From contig CAZEEG010000046.1 of the NCBI GenBank assembly GCA_964511065.1, positions 1-40,799 of the forward strand: DNA of 40,799 bases, given 5' to 3'. The notes under the pieces were generated by a model that did no database searches, was not told where the DNA came from, and worked only from the letters and a program-made list of their open reading frames with translations. The stretch is from CALBRZ01 sp964511065. GTDB lineage: Bacteria > Planctomycetota > Planctomycetia > Pirellulales > S012-138. The translations under genes and the position numbers were made by a program. Shown piece by piece: positions 33,003 to 40,799 of this stretch. Numbering within the stretch: the first letter of the stretch is position 1; every line of letters begins with the position of its first letter.

Positions 33003-34730
33003 CTATGGCTCGACGACAAACTTCACTTCCGCGGTGCCGATCTTATCGCCCACCATGTCGTGCACGGTGAGTTGCAGCTTGTGCTCGCCGGGATTCATCC
33101 GCGCCGGGAGTTCAACCTGGTAGCTGATGAAAAAGTCGTGGCGAAGGTTCTGGCAGGTCTCGGTAACCACCGGCAACACGTGCGGTTCGGTCTCGACGGG
33201 CCGACCCAACCGGTCAAAGATCAGGTAGCTGGCCCGGAACTCCGTCCGAAAACCTTCGGCCTGCCGCTGGGCAACATAGTTATCCAACTCGGCGTACAAC
33301 AATACCATGTCGCCCGGTTTGAACGAGTTGCTGGGGAACGGTTCCACCACGCCAAAGCTTTGGACGGCCGTGCAGAATGTCAGGCCGCGAACCTCCAGCG
33401 AGGCCAGTTCGCCCAACCGCACCGCTGCGTCGCGGAAGTACTGCCTGGCCTCGGCCGCCCGAAGCTGCCGGTTGGGAATGCGGTTCTCATCCAGGTACGT
33501 GGCCAGACCGTAGATGAACTTGTTCCAGAATTCCTGTTCCGCCAGCGACAAGCCGGCGATCGGTTCCAGGGCTTCCTCGCGCCGACCGGCCATCACGTAC
33601 AGCAGACGCAGGTAGACCTGTTGCCGGAGTTGGTCGGCCGTTTCCGCTGGTCCGGCCGACGTGGTTTCCAGTCGTGCGATGAACGCGGTGAGCAGCTCCT
33701 GCCACGATGCGTCTTGCAGGCCGGCAGCAGCCATGCCCTGCGATGCGGCGTCGCCGGCTGCCGGTTCGACACCTGCGTTCGTGTCGCGCGCAAAGCTGGC
33801 CAACACCGTGTCGTTGCCACGGTGCGAGCGGCCGGCGCCGCTGGGCGATTCTTCCGCAAAAGCCTGGACCACCGGCCCCGCCGACGGCTTGGGGATGGGC
33901 CGGGCCGCGGAGATCGCAGCCAGCAGTTCCGGAGCCCCCGTGTCGGGATATGCCGCCAGCAGGGTTTCGTAGGCCTTGAAGACTTCTTCGGGCGGTGGCG
34001 GCAAACGGCGGGTCGCTTTGTCTTTGTTCGCCGGGGTCTGCCGCACTTCAGGGAACGGTGCCGGCTCACCTGGCTGGCGGGTTGATGGTACTTCGCTTTC
34101 CGCCGTGGCCAGTTGGACCGCGCCCGTAGGCTCAGCGGCATCTTCACTGCCTGGCACCACATCGGCATAGGGATTACGAACCGACGTACCGTTGATTGCC
34201 CAACGGCGGCTTGAGGTGGGCTGCTCGGCCGCATCCGCAGCCGCGCCGCCCAAGGACGCATCGCCGGCAGAGGCAGCTTGCTGGTCCTGTGTCTCGCCGC
34301 TTCCGGCCCCTTCGAGCGAGCCTTGCAGCATCCGCAACAAGCCCGGCAGCAAGGTCGGATCGCACTGGGCCAGGTCGTTCTGCATCCGCTGCCGGGCCTC
34401 GGGCGTGAGCTTGCCCTGGGCCTGGAGCTGGTCGAGCGTGGCCTTGATCTGGTCGTGCGATGCCGAGGGCGCAGCTTCCGGCGTACCCTGGCCATCGCTG
34501 GCCGTGGCGATGCCGGCCGCGGCACCTGGCCCGACCGAATTCACGCCGGCGACCTGGGGCGCAGCGCCGCCGCTCGCGGCGGCTGATGCTGCGTCTTGAG
34601 GGCTTTCGGTATTGGCCGCCGCATCGGCCAGGGCAGCCTTGCCCAAGTCGCGGCTGGCAACCAGCGAGTGGCATCCGCAGGCCGTCATGGCCAAGGATAC
34701 GATCAGCGCAAGGCGAGTGAATCCGTCCAT
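33003..34730 (-). CDS. Large lipoprotein-like protein, function unknown
   Basis: A 575-residue protein. Residues 1-20 (MDGFTRLALIVSLAMTACGC) form a signal peptide with a Cys at 18 or 20, so a lipoprotein is likely although the lipobox is imperfect. Residues 25-330 are Ala/Gly/Pro/Ser-rich low complexity with one helical block (DQIKATLDQLQAQGKLTPEARQRMQNDL, given here in part). From about 335 the protein becomes ordered: helices WQELLTAFIARLETT and LRQQVYLRLLYVMAGRREEAL, then FWNKFIYGLATYLDE. The last 120 residues look like a beta-sandwich (SFKPGDMVLLYAELDNYVA, FRASYLIFDRLGR, FFISYQVELPARMNPGEHKL, TAEVKFVVEP). Function is unknown; a surface or periplasmic structural role is plausible. Confidence 0.75.
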   Translation of the reverse strand: MDGFTRLALIVSLAMTACGCHSLVASRDLGKAALADAAANTESPQDAASAAASGGAAPQVAGVNSVGPGAAAGIATASDGQGTPEAAPSASHDQIKATLDQLQAQGKLTPEARQRMQNDLAQCDPTLLPGLLRMLQGSLEGAGSGETQDQQAASAGDASLGGAAADAAEQPTSSRRWAINGTSVRNPYADVVPGSEDAAEPTGAVQLATAESEVPSTRQPGEPAPFPEVRQTPANKDKATRRLPPPPEEVFKAYETLLAAYPDTGAPELLAAISAARPIPKPSAGPVVQAFAEESPSGAGRSHRGNDTVLASFARDTNAGVEPAAGDAASQGMAAAGLQDASWQELLTAFIARLETTSAGPAETADQLRQQVYLRLLYVMAGRREEALEPIAGLSLAEQEFWNKFIYGLATYLDENRIPNRQLRAAEARQYFRDAAVRLGELASLEVRGLTFCTAVQSFGVVEPFPSNSFKPGDMVLLYAELDNYVAQRQAEGFRTEFRASYLIFDRLGRPVETEPHVLPVVTETCQNLRHDFFISYQVELPARMNPGEHKLQLTVHDMVGDKIGTAEVKFVVEP

Positions 34731-35163
34731 GGATCGTAGCAGCGCTTAGAGGAATCCCTTCGGCGATGGTCCCTTCCACCGATGCGCCGGCCCAGCCGGC
34801 CTGACCCTGCGGCTCGCGACAGATACCGGCGAACGAACGGCCAGCCGCGCGCAGCGCAGGGGGCGACATCCATGCCGCGGCAGCGGCGGAAAAGACAACG
34901 CGAAGTGAACACTTGGTGAAGAAGCCGGGCCGGAGAATAGTCGCGTTCGCCGCCGGCCGCAAGACGAACTCCGCCCTGACGGTCATTTGACCGTGGTGCC
35001 CATTTCCAGGTGATCCAGCAACGGGACATTGGCTTCCCACACGGCGTTTGACCCCACCGATCGGGCCAGTCACAATGGCGGGCACGCTCCACCCAAGGGC
35101 ATCGGCCACCGATTGCCGCCGGTTCTTTGTCGCCCATTACCACCAACGACGAAAGGGCGCCCG
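34731..35163. other. Gene-free divergent intergenic region
   Basis: About 430 bp between the lipoprotein (minus) and sulfatase (plus) genes. It contains a perfect 7-2-7 palindrome at 34979-34994. Frames across it are shadows or extensions without similarity. Confidence 0.5.
34979..34994. promoter_or_regulatory. 7-2-7 palindrome between divergent genes
   Basis: ACGGTCA TT TGACCGT, a perfect inverted repeat about 250 bp from the lipoprotein start and 170 bp from the sulfatase start. It could bind a dimeric regulator acting in both directions. No T tract. Confidence 0.35.
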
Positions 35164-36663
35164 ATGATGCTAGCGATGCTGCGTTCGATCCTGCCCTGCC
35201 TGCTATGCTTCGCCGCACTTTCTGTCGCAACGCCCGATACCTCGGCCAGCGAGAAGTCCGGTGCAGAAGCCGACAAGGCCAAGCGGCCAAACTTCGTGCT
35301 GGTGATGGCCGACGACCAGGGCTGGGGCGATGTCGGATTCAACAGCGATTCGGCCCTGCAAACACCGGTGATGGATGAACTGGCAGCCACGGCACTCCGT
35401 TTCGACCGCTTCTATGCTGCCGCGCCCGTCTGCTCGCCAACCCGGGGTAGCGTGCTCACCGGCCGGCATCCCAACCGCTTCGCATGTTTCAGTTGGGGGC
35501 ATACCCTGCGCCCGCAGGAAATCACCGTGGCCGAGGCCCTCAAGGAAGCCGGCTACACCACCGGCCATTTTGGCAAGTGGCACCTGGGCTCCATGCGCAA
35601 AGCGAGCCCGATATCGCCCGGCAACTCAGGCTTTGACCGCTGGGTTTCCAGCCCCAATTTCTATGAGAACAGCCCGCTGTTCAGCGAGAATGGCAACGTG
35701 ATTCAAACCCAGGGCGAAAGCTCGATGGTCACCGTGGACCAGGCCCTGGAGTTCATCTCAGAAGCTGCCAAGAATGACCAGCCGTTTCTGGCAGTGGTTT
35801 GGTTTGGCAATCCACACTTGCCGCATCAGCCTTGGCCGGAACTGAAAGCGCTCTACGCCGACCAACCCCAACAACTGGCCAACTATTGGGCCGAAATCAC
35901 CGGCATGGATCGGGCGCTGGGCAAGTTGCGCCAAGAGCTGCGCCGCCTGGGTGTCGCCGACAATACGCTCCTGTGGTACACCAGCGATAACGGTGCTACC
36001 ACGCCAGGTTCCACCGGGGGGCTTTCTGGCCGCAAGGGCAACCTGTACGAGGGCGGCCTCCGCGTACCCGCCATGATCGAGTGGCCTGCCCGCATCCGCT
36101 CGCACCGCGTGATCGACGTTCCCTGCGGCACCGTCGATATGTATCCCACGCTGCTGGAACTGGCCGGTGCCCAGCCGGCCCATCAACCGCCGCTGGATGG
36201 CGTGAGCCTGGCAAGTGTGATCGACGGCAAGCCGCTACAGCGCGAGCACCCCCTGGGATTCTGGGTGTACCCGGCCGCGGGCCGTGGGATGCGCAGTGCC
36301 GAGCTGCTTCGCCAGCAGAAAGCCGAACCTCCCGATGCTCCGCTGCCGCCGCACGAATCGGCCGCAGCGTTCCAGTCTTTCGGGCCGTATTCGCCCGACG
36401 ATCGGCCCGGCCATGCCGCGCTGATCGACGGCGACTATAAGTTGCACCGCATTCCGGCAGGTGGCGGCCAGCGAGGCAAGCAAACCCCGGACGCCGCCGG
36501 CCCCGCGCGCTTCACCTACAAGCTCTTCAACCTGGCCGACGATCCCCAAGAAAAGCGCGACCTTGCGGCGCAACAGCCGCAACGCCTGGCCGCCATGCAA
36601 GCAGCCCTGGAACGTTGGCAGCTGTCGGTCATTCGTAGCCTCAATGGCGAGGACTACCGCTAG
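35164..36663 (+). CDS. Secreted formylglycine-dependent sulfatase
   Basis: A 499-residue type I sulfatase. The ATG at 35164 follows GAAAGGG and starts a signal peptide (MMLAMLRSILPCLLCFAALS, cleavage near TSA). Catalytic and metal sites: D50-D51 in MADDQGWGD, the formylglycine motif C90-S-P-T-R94 in VCSPTRGSVLTGRH, GHFGKWHLG, the H in WFGNPHLPHQPW, and TSDNGA with the downstream LSGRKGNLYEGGLRVP Lys. It removes sulfate esters from carbohydrates or small molecules after Cys90 is oxidised to formylglycine by a separate enzyme. Planctomycetes commonly encode many such enzymes for sulfated algal polysaccharides; the substrate of this one is not evident. The C-terminal KLFNLADDPQEKRDLA is a family hallmark. 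It lies alone, without a SusCD-like or glycosidase neighbour. Confidence 0.96.
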   Translation: MMLAMLRSILPCLLCFAALSVATPDTSASEKSGAEADKAKRPNFVLVMADDQGWGDVGFNSDSALQTPVMDELAATALRFDRFYAAAPVCSPTRGSVLTGRHPNRFACFSWGHTLRPQEITVAEALKEAGYTTGHFGKWHLGSMRKASPISPGNSGFDRWVSSPNFYENSPLFSENGNVIQTQGESSMVTVDQALEFISEAAKNDQPFLAVVWFGNPHLPHQPWPELKALYADQPQQLANYWAEITGMDRALGKLRQELRRLGVADNTLLWYTSDNGATTPGSTGGLSGRKGNLYEGGLRVPAMIEWPARIRSHRVIDVPCGTVDMYPTLLELAGAQPAHQPPLDGVSLASVIDGKPLQREHPLGFWVYPAAGRGMRSAELLRQQKAEPPDAPLPPHESAAAFQSFGPYSPDDRPGHAALIDGDYKLHRIPAGGGQRGKQTPDAAGPARFTYKLFNLADDPQEKRDLAAQQPQRLAAMQAALERWQLSVIRSLNGEDYR

Positions 36664-37105
36664 AGCCAAGTGCCGGCAGATGGCCGTTACCGACAGAAGT
36701 TAACGGCGTAGTATCCGCGCCAACCCGGCCGCTGGGCCACAATGAATCGCTGCCGACATTCGCCCTTCTGGCTGCCGCGGCTTGGGGCAACCGATCAGCG
36801 CGGCACGAGCGGATCGCGGTGCCAGAAAGGGCGGGGGCGTTTTGCCTGGGGGGCACCGTGTCCACTTGCATTTCTGGCAAACCGGTCTGGACGCGGTGCG
36901 GTAATTCTGGCATCGTTCCGCCGCTTCTATTCTACCGGAATCTAACATCCCCCTGCCCTGCCTGGCTGACGGCCAGTCCGCGCGCCAGCGGCAAGGTACC
37001 GCTTGCGCTGCATGCCAGGTAAAGGTGTCCATGGCTGTTCGCGCCGCGTTGCCGGTGCTCGCAGTTGGATGAACACCACCAGGGAGCAAGGGGACAGGAG
37101 ATAGC
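36664..37105. other. Gene-free stretch
   Basis: About 440 bp with no credible gene on either strand and no clear terminator after the sulfatase. Confidence 0.45.
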
Positions 37106-37498
37106 ATGTTTGTACGCGCCACGATCGTCGCCGCGGCTCTAGTCGGCTGGTCGCTCGATCTGCCGGCCGCTAAGGCCGAGCATTGGTCCCAAGGCATCGC
37201 CACGCACTCCAAAGGGCCGGTGGACCTGACGAGCAAGCCGGGCTTGATGGGCCAGGTGGTCAACGGCACAACCCGCGTGGTCCGGGCCGGTGTTGGCATC
37301 GTGCGAGCCGGTGTGACCCTGCCGTTCAAGCTGACGGCGGGCGCCGTGCGCGCGATGCGAAGCGATGGCTCCGAGCGCGCGACGGCATCCAGAAACCAAG
37401 CGGATTCATCGGCCGGCTTTGCATCGGTGCTGTCGCGGCGCGACGCATCCAGGCCGCTCACCGTGACCGAATGGATGCAACAACCTCGGCCCGAGTAA
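37106..37498 (+). CDS. Small exported protein with C-terminal TVTEWMQQPRP motif
   Basis: A 130-residue protein with a signal peptide (MFVRATIVAAALVGWSLDLP, cleavage likely after AKA near 24). The middle is a repeat-like hydrophobic stretch, TTRVVRAGVGIVRAGVTLPF with KLTAGAVRAMR, which could be an amphipathic helix. The end is PLTVTEWMQQPRPE. That ending is shared with the next gene (TVTEFMKQPRP), so the two belong together. No family with known function is recognised. It is the first of three small exported proteins on the same strand. GGGGACAGGAGATAGC just before the ATG supplies a ribosome binding site. Confidence 0.75.
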   Translation: MFVRATIVAAALVGWSLDLPAAKAEHWSQGIATHSKGPVDLTSKPGLMGQVVNGTTRVVRAGVGIVRAGVTLPFKLTAGAVRAMRSDGSERATASRNQADSSAGFASVLSRRDASRPLTVTEWMQQPRPE

Positions 37499-37518
37499 GT
37501 TACCCAAGGAACGCCGCT

Positions 37519-37746
37519 ATGCGTACATTTGCCCAGTCTTCGTGCCGCTCGGACGGCGGGGGCCGGGGCCGCGCACTTGCCGGGGCCACGCCATCGGGCC
37601 GCCGCTTGCTCGTCGCCGCGCTGGCCGCGCTGTTGGCCGTCGCCAATGGTTGCCACCTGATGGGCGAGCCCGAGCCGCAACGGCCGCGAACCGTCACCGA
37701 ATTCATGAAACAGCCGCGGCCAGGCGAAGGTGTGCTGGGGCCGTAG
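37519..37746 (+). CDS. Small lipoprotein with C-terminal TVTEFMKQPRP motif
   Basis: A 75-residue lipoprotein. The ATG at 37519 follows AAGGA and lies 20 bp after the previous stop, so the pair is an operon. The N-region is long and basic (to about 30), then the hydrophobic RRLLVAALAALLAVANGC gives a lipobox with Cys near 45. Only 30 residues would remain mature: HLMGEPEPQRPRTVTEFMKQ then PRPGEGVLGP. The mature part is thus mainly the motif shared with the upstream gene. It might mark a binding epitope for an envelope partner; that is inference. Confidence 0.75.
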   Translation: MRTFAQSSCRSDGGGRGRALAGATPSGRRLLVAALAALLAVANGCHLMGEPEPQRPRTVTEFMKQPRPGEGVLGP

Positions 37747-37845
37747 GTTCCCGCGCATTGGAAAGCCGCGCGTTTGAATGCCGCCCGCTTGAAGGCCCTC
37801 CCCCCCTGCCGCTAAGGTGCTTGAACGATCCCGATTGCCGAGGTT

Positions 37846-38106
37846 ATGCCCAGGATGTCCACCGCCCAAGCCGCCCCACCTTCGCCACAGCAGTTGTCTG
37901 CAAGCCGTGTCGCTGCCTGGGCCTGGTCGGCAATGCTGGGCGCAATGCTGCTGGTTGGCGGCGGATGCTTGATGGATGGCAGCGACGGCTCGGCCGATCG
38001 GATCATGCCGGCCAAGGTCCTGCAGAAGGATTTCGCCGAGGACGAAGCCTGGCGGGCGAAGGTCAAGAAAGACAGTTTCCCTCCCGCCGGTCCCGACGGT
38101 CTTTGA
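37846..38106 (+). CDS. Small lipoprotein
   Basis: An 86-residue protein. Hydrophobic SAMLGAMLLVGGGC forms a lipobox (Cys near 41) after a long N-region; an in-frame ATG at 37855 would shorten it by three residues. The mature part is short and charged: LMDGSDGSADRIMPAKVLQK then DFAEDEAWRAKVKKDSFPPA. The ending WRAKVKKDSFPPAG recalls short C-termini (KVExDxFPxA) that I remember from other small planctomycete lipoproteins, unverified. It lies 99 bp after the previous small lipoprotein gene on the same strand. Function unknown. Confidence 0.65.
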   Translation: MPRMSTAQAAPPSPQQLSASRVAAWAWSAMLGAMLLVGGGCLMDGSDGSADRIMPAKVLQKDFAEDEAWRAKVKKDSFPPAGPDGL

Positions 38107-38523
38107 CCCCCCAACTCGCGCTCCGAACTGGCCGCTGAGTCCCCCGGGCTTGCCCCTGGAAGACCTGCCCTCCCCAGGCGCACGCGGTATTGCTAGGATC
38201 GGCAGGTGCCCTCTCATTTCTCACTGCGGTCTCAATTCTCACAGGTCTCACCTCCCACAGCGGTCTCATTTCTCAAGACGGCAATCGCTTTCTTTCCGCT
38301 GTGCGCGGCTATAATGGCAGTGGTCGGAATTCGCGCGTGCGCCCCCCATCCAGCGGATGAATCGCCCGGCAGGCCCGTTGACCGCGAACCCCACTTGCAG
38401 GACGTGCGTAATCGTTTGGTGCTGGTCGGCGCCGGGCGTGGAACCGTTTACAGAAGCTTTTCTATGGGCCTGGTGCTGGCCGGCCGCCCCCCCACACTGT
38501 GAAGACAACGTGAGGAGAGACAA
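38107..38523. other. Gene-free stretch with short repeats
   Basis: About 420 bp. It holds four copies of a 16-nt element (38211-38278) and a consensus TATAAT at 38310-38315 without a convincing -35 box. No coding frame. Confidence 0.5.
38211..38278. repeat. Four imperfect copies of a 16-nt direct repeat
   Basis: Copies begin at 38211, 38229, 38245 and 38263, with consensus close to GTCTCATTTCTCACAG. Spacing is 18, 16 and 18 nt. The tract is strongly pyrimidine-rich on the plus strand. It lies about 250 bp upstream of the cyclase-fold gene. Confidence 0.65.
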
Positions 38524-39624
38524 ATGACCAAGTGTCGTTGGATGCCGTGCTGGGCCGTGGCCGTGGCATTGATTGCGTCGATCGGGTGGTCAACGGTCGC
38601 TGCTGCGGCGCCCACGCGCGAAGAGATTGTCGGCAAGGCGATCAATTACCTGCGGACGCGCCAGAGCGAAGACGGTGCCTTTGCCAAGGAAACCGGCCCG
38701 GCCGTTACGGCCCTGGTGGCCACGGCATTGATGCGGCAGGGCCGCAGCACCAGCGATCCGATGGTGGCCAAGGCGCTGGCCTATGTTGAGCAGTTTGCCC
38801 GACCCGATGGCGGCATCTACCAGACTGGCAGCAGCCACCGCAACTACGAAACCTGCATCGCCGTGATGGCGTTTGCCGAAGCCAACCGCGATGGCCGCTA
38901 CGATACGATCCTCAAGAAGGCCGACGCCTATCTTAAGGGGCTCCAGTGGGACGAAGGCGAAGACAAGGACAAGTCTGATCCGGCCTACGGCGGCGCAGGC
39001 TACGGCAACCACCGCCGGCCCGATCTCTCCAATACCAGTTTCCTGATCGAGGCCCTCAAGGCCACCGGCAACGACGCCAACAGCGAGGCGCTGCAGAAAG
39101 CGCTGATCTTTGTGAGCCGGAGCCAGAACCTGGAAAGCGAGCACAACACGACGCCTTTTGCCGCAAAGAATCCTGACGGCGGCTTCTACTACACCCCGGC
39201 GGCGGGCGGCAGCAGCCAGGCTGGCACCCTGCCCAACGGCGGCCTGCGCAGCTACGCCTCAATGACCTATGCGGGCCTCAAGAGCATGATCTACTGCGGC
39301 GTGGATGAAGACGATCCGCGCGTCGAAGCCGCCATCAACTGGATCAAGCAGCACTACGACCTGGACTCCAATCCGGGGATGGGCGACGCCGGCCTGTACT
39401 ACTACTACCACACCTTCGCCAAGGCACTGAATGCCTTGGGGGTCGATACCTTTGAGGACGCCGACGGCAAGAAGCACGACTGGCGGCAAGAACTGATCGC
39501 CGAGCTGGCCTCGCGCCAACAGGCCAACGGGAGTTGGATCAACGAAAATTCCCGCTGGCTGGAAGGGAACCCCGATCTGGTGACCGCCTACTCGCTGCTG
39601 GCGCTGAGTTACTGCGGCAAGTAA
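38524..39624 (+). CDS. Secreted prenyltransferase/squalene-oxidase-repeat protein
   Basis: A 366-residue protein with a signal peptide (hydrophobic WAVAVALIASIGWSTVAAAA, cleavage near AAA-PT). The mature part is an alpha/alpha barrel of the squalene-hopene cyclase/prenyltransferase repeat type: KAINYLRTRQSEDGAFAKET, KALAYVEQFARPDGGIYQ, LKKADAYLKGLQWDEGED, ALIFVSRSQNLES, AAINWIKQHYDLDSN and LIAELASRQQANGSWINE. Repeats have the QxxDGxF or QxxNGSW turn. It is about half the length of true squalene-hopene cyclases, lacks a DxDD in the cyclase context and is exported, so terpene cyclisation is unlikely. A binding or scaffold role is more plausible. The ATG follows GAGGAGA. A strong terminator ends the transcript. 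Confidence 0.88.
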   Translation: MTKCRWMPCWAVAVALIASIGWSTVAAAAPTREEIVGKAINYLRTRQSEDGAFAKETGPAVTALVATALMRQGRSTSDPMVAKALAYVEQFARPDGGIYQTGSSHRNYETCIAVMAFAEANRDGRYDTILKKADAYLKGLQWDEGEDKDKSDPAYGGAGYGNHRRPDLSNTSFLIEALKATGNDANSEALQKALIFVSRSQNLESEHNTTPFAAKNPDGGFYYTPAAGGSSQAGTLPNGGLRSYASMTYAGLKSMIYCGVDEDDPRVEAAINWIKQHYDLDSNPGMGDAGLYYYYHTFAKALNALGVDTFEDADGKKHDWRQELIAELASRQQANGSWINENSRWLEGNPDLVTAYSLLALSYCGK

Positions 39625-39670
39625 CGGCTGCAACCGCCTCGACTCTACCCGTGTCCAGAACGTCAAAAAG

Positions 39671-39713
39671 CCAACGGGCATGGATCAAAGTACCCATGCC
39701 CGTTGGTTTTTTT
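39671..39713. terminator. Bidirectional intrinsic terminator
   Basis: CCAACGGGCATGG (39671-39683) pairs perfectly over 13 bp with CCATGCCCGTTGG (39694-39706), with a 10-nt loop. Seven T follow on the plus strand, and AAAAAG precedes it, giving a U run for the minus strand. It serves the convergent cyclase-fold and dehydrogenase genes. Confidence 0.93.
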
Positions 39714-39777
39714 GGTCAGGCTAATTTTCATGGTTGGGCCAGCGGGGGTGCTGGCCCGCTGGCGGCCGCATGATGGC

Positions 39778-40799
39778 TTAGAGTTTCTTGCAGATGGCCT
39801 CGGCCATTTCGCGCGTGCCCACGGCGGTGGGATCGTCGCGGTGCGGCTTGAGGTCATAGGTCACATCCTTGCCTTCGGCAATGACTTCGGCCACGGCCTT
39901 TTCCAACCGCTGCGCGGCGTCCTTCTCGCCCAGGTGCTGGAGCATCAGCATGGCCGAGAGGATCAAGGCGGTGGGATTCACCTTGTTCTGGCCGGCGTAC
40001 TTGGGGGCACTGCCGTGCGTGGCTTCAAACACGGCCCCGCCATCGCCGATGTTGGCGCCGGGGGCCACGCCCAGGCCGCCCACGATGCCCGCGCCGACGT
40101 CGCTCACGATGTCGCCGTACAGGTTCTGGAGCACCAGCACGTCGTACAACTCGGGCTTTTGCACAAGCTGCATGCACATGTTGTCGACGATGCGGTCTTC
40201 AAACTCGATGTCGGGATATTCCTGGGCCACCCTCTGGGCGGTGGCCAGCCACAGGCCATCGGAATACTTCATGATGTTGGCCTTGTGGACGCAAGTCACT
40301 TTCTTGCGGCCGTTGGCCCGGGCGTACTCGAACGCACAACGGACGATCCGCTCGGTACCGGGCACGCTGATCGGCTTGATCGAAACGCCGGTCACGTCGC
40401 CGGAGGTCTTGATCTTGCGGTCGGCGATGCCGTTGATGAATTCGATCAACTGGCTGGTTTCCGGCTTGCCAGCCTCGAATTCCACGCCCGCGTACAGGTC
40501 TTCGGTGTTCTCGCGGACGATCACGATATCGATCGGCAGGTCGCTGAAGAAGCTCCGCACGCCCGCGTACTGCTTGCAGGGACGGATGCAGGCATACAGG
40601 CCCAGTTCTTGCCGCAGGTACACGTTAATGCTGCGGAAGCCCGTCCCCACCGGGGTGGTGATAGGCGCCTTCAGGGCACAGCGGGTGCGGCGGATACTCT
40701 CAAGCGTGGCATCCGGCAACGGGGTGCCGGTACGGGCCATCACATCGACGCCGGCCTCCTGCACGTCCCAATTGATCTTCACACCGGTGGCGTCCACAC
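39778..40799 (-). CDS. Isocitrate/isopropylmalate dehydrogenase family protein (partial)
   Basis: The minus frame is open to the right edge; the first 25-30 residues, including the usual LIPGDGIGPE start, lie outside. The visible part has LKAPITTPVGTGFRSINVYL (substrate loop), LYACIRPCKQYAGVRS, the signature RENTEDLYAGVE, KANIMKYSDGLW with the catalytic Lys, DIVSDVGAGIVGGLGVAPGA (Mg-binding Asp) and the cofactor region ATHGSAPKYAGQNKVNPTAL. These fit an NAD-type isocitrate dehydrogenase of the IMDH-like branch, which oxidises isocitrate to 2-oxoglutarate in the TCA cycle; isopropylmalate or homoisocitrate dehydrogenase is less likely. There is no second subunit gene nearby. The GTG at 40797 is internal, not the start. 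Confidence 0.9.
   Translation of the reverse strand, partial: VDATGVKINWDVQEAGVDVMARTGTPLPDATLESIRRTRCALKAPITTPVGTGFRSINVYLRQELGLYACIRPCKQYAGVRSFFSDLPIDIVIVRENTEDLYAGVEFEAGKPETSQLIEFINGIADRKIKTSGDVTGVSIKPISVPGTERIVRCAFEYARANGRKKVTCVHKANIMKYSDGLWLATAQRVAQEYPDIEFEDRIVDNMCMQLVQKPELYDVLVLQNLYGDIVSDVGAGIVGGLGVAPGANIGDGGAVFEATHGSAPKYAGQNKVNPTALILSAMLMLQHLGEKDAAQRLEKAVAEVIAEGKDVTYDLKPHRDDPTAVGTREMAEAICKKL

Noticed and set aside
39304..39315. DEDD in the cyclase-fold protein, matching the DxDD catalytic motif of class II terpene cyclases
   Set aside because: It lies in the loop of GVDEDDPRVEAA between repeats, not in the cyclase active-site context, and the protein is exported and half size.

Overview
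The window is GC-rich bacterial chromosome and looks like a planctomycete, probably Pirellulales-like. That call rests on gene content: a formylglycine sulfatase with a signal peptide, a DUF1559 protein, many lipoproteins and small exported proteins of unknown function, a squalene-cyclase-fold secreted protein, a MenC/ferredoxin pair, and long gene-free spacers. By my count genes fill only about three quarters of the sequence. No transposase, integrase, phage gene or CRISPR array was seen. One run of 100 Ns (25708-25807) is an assembly gap.

Layout. 1-1931 (minus): an ABC-type permease running off the left edge, and a Cys-rich exported protein. 2436-4954 (plus): two exported proteins, a glycerophosphodiester phosphodiesterase and a secreted methyltransferase fused to a DsrE-like domain. 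5233-8652 (minus): a large acyl-CoA synthetase (ADP-forming)/GNAT fusion and tRNA-Pro(UGG). 8964-12148 (minus): ispA and dxs, translationally coupled for isoprenoid synthesis, then a small hypothetical gene. 12810-16543 (plus): an LpoB-like lipoprotein, a COG3014-like lipoprotein and a fatty acid desaturase. 17047-22273 (plus): a small hypothetical gene, an orphan mraZ with its operator, a membrane protein and a duplicated SWIM-like protein. 22237-25530: a MobA/MocA-like nucleotidyltransferase (minus), a histone-deacetylase-family enzyme and an amidase (plus). 25929-30541: a lipoprotein with a DUF1559 C-terminus, a ferredoxin-menC operon (minus) and a ferritin-like protein. 30619-34730: a small hypothetical protein (minus), an RlmI-like methyltransferase, moaC and a large lipoprotein (minus). 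35164-39624 (plus): a sulfatase, three small exported proteins in a row and a secreted prenyltransferase-repeat protein. 39778-40799 (minus): an isocitrate/isopropylmalate dehydrogenase running off the right edge.

Functional links. ispA and dxs supply isoprenoid precursors, and menC with its ferredoxin points to menaquinone, which also needs an isoprenoid tail. moaC and the MobA-like enzyme may both serve molybdenum cofactor. mraZ and the LpoB-like protein relate to cell-wall synthesis or division in better-known bacteria, but no mur, fts or PBP gene is in the window.

Most interesting: four TGGG boxes at exact 10-bp spacing just downstream of a promoter and just before the mraZ start, with a hairpin-rich tract and terminator after the gene; the exported methyltransferase-DsrE fusion; and the small exported proteins sharing a C-terminal TVTE(W/F)MxQPRP motif. 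I did not find a clear new defence or mobile system.
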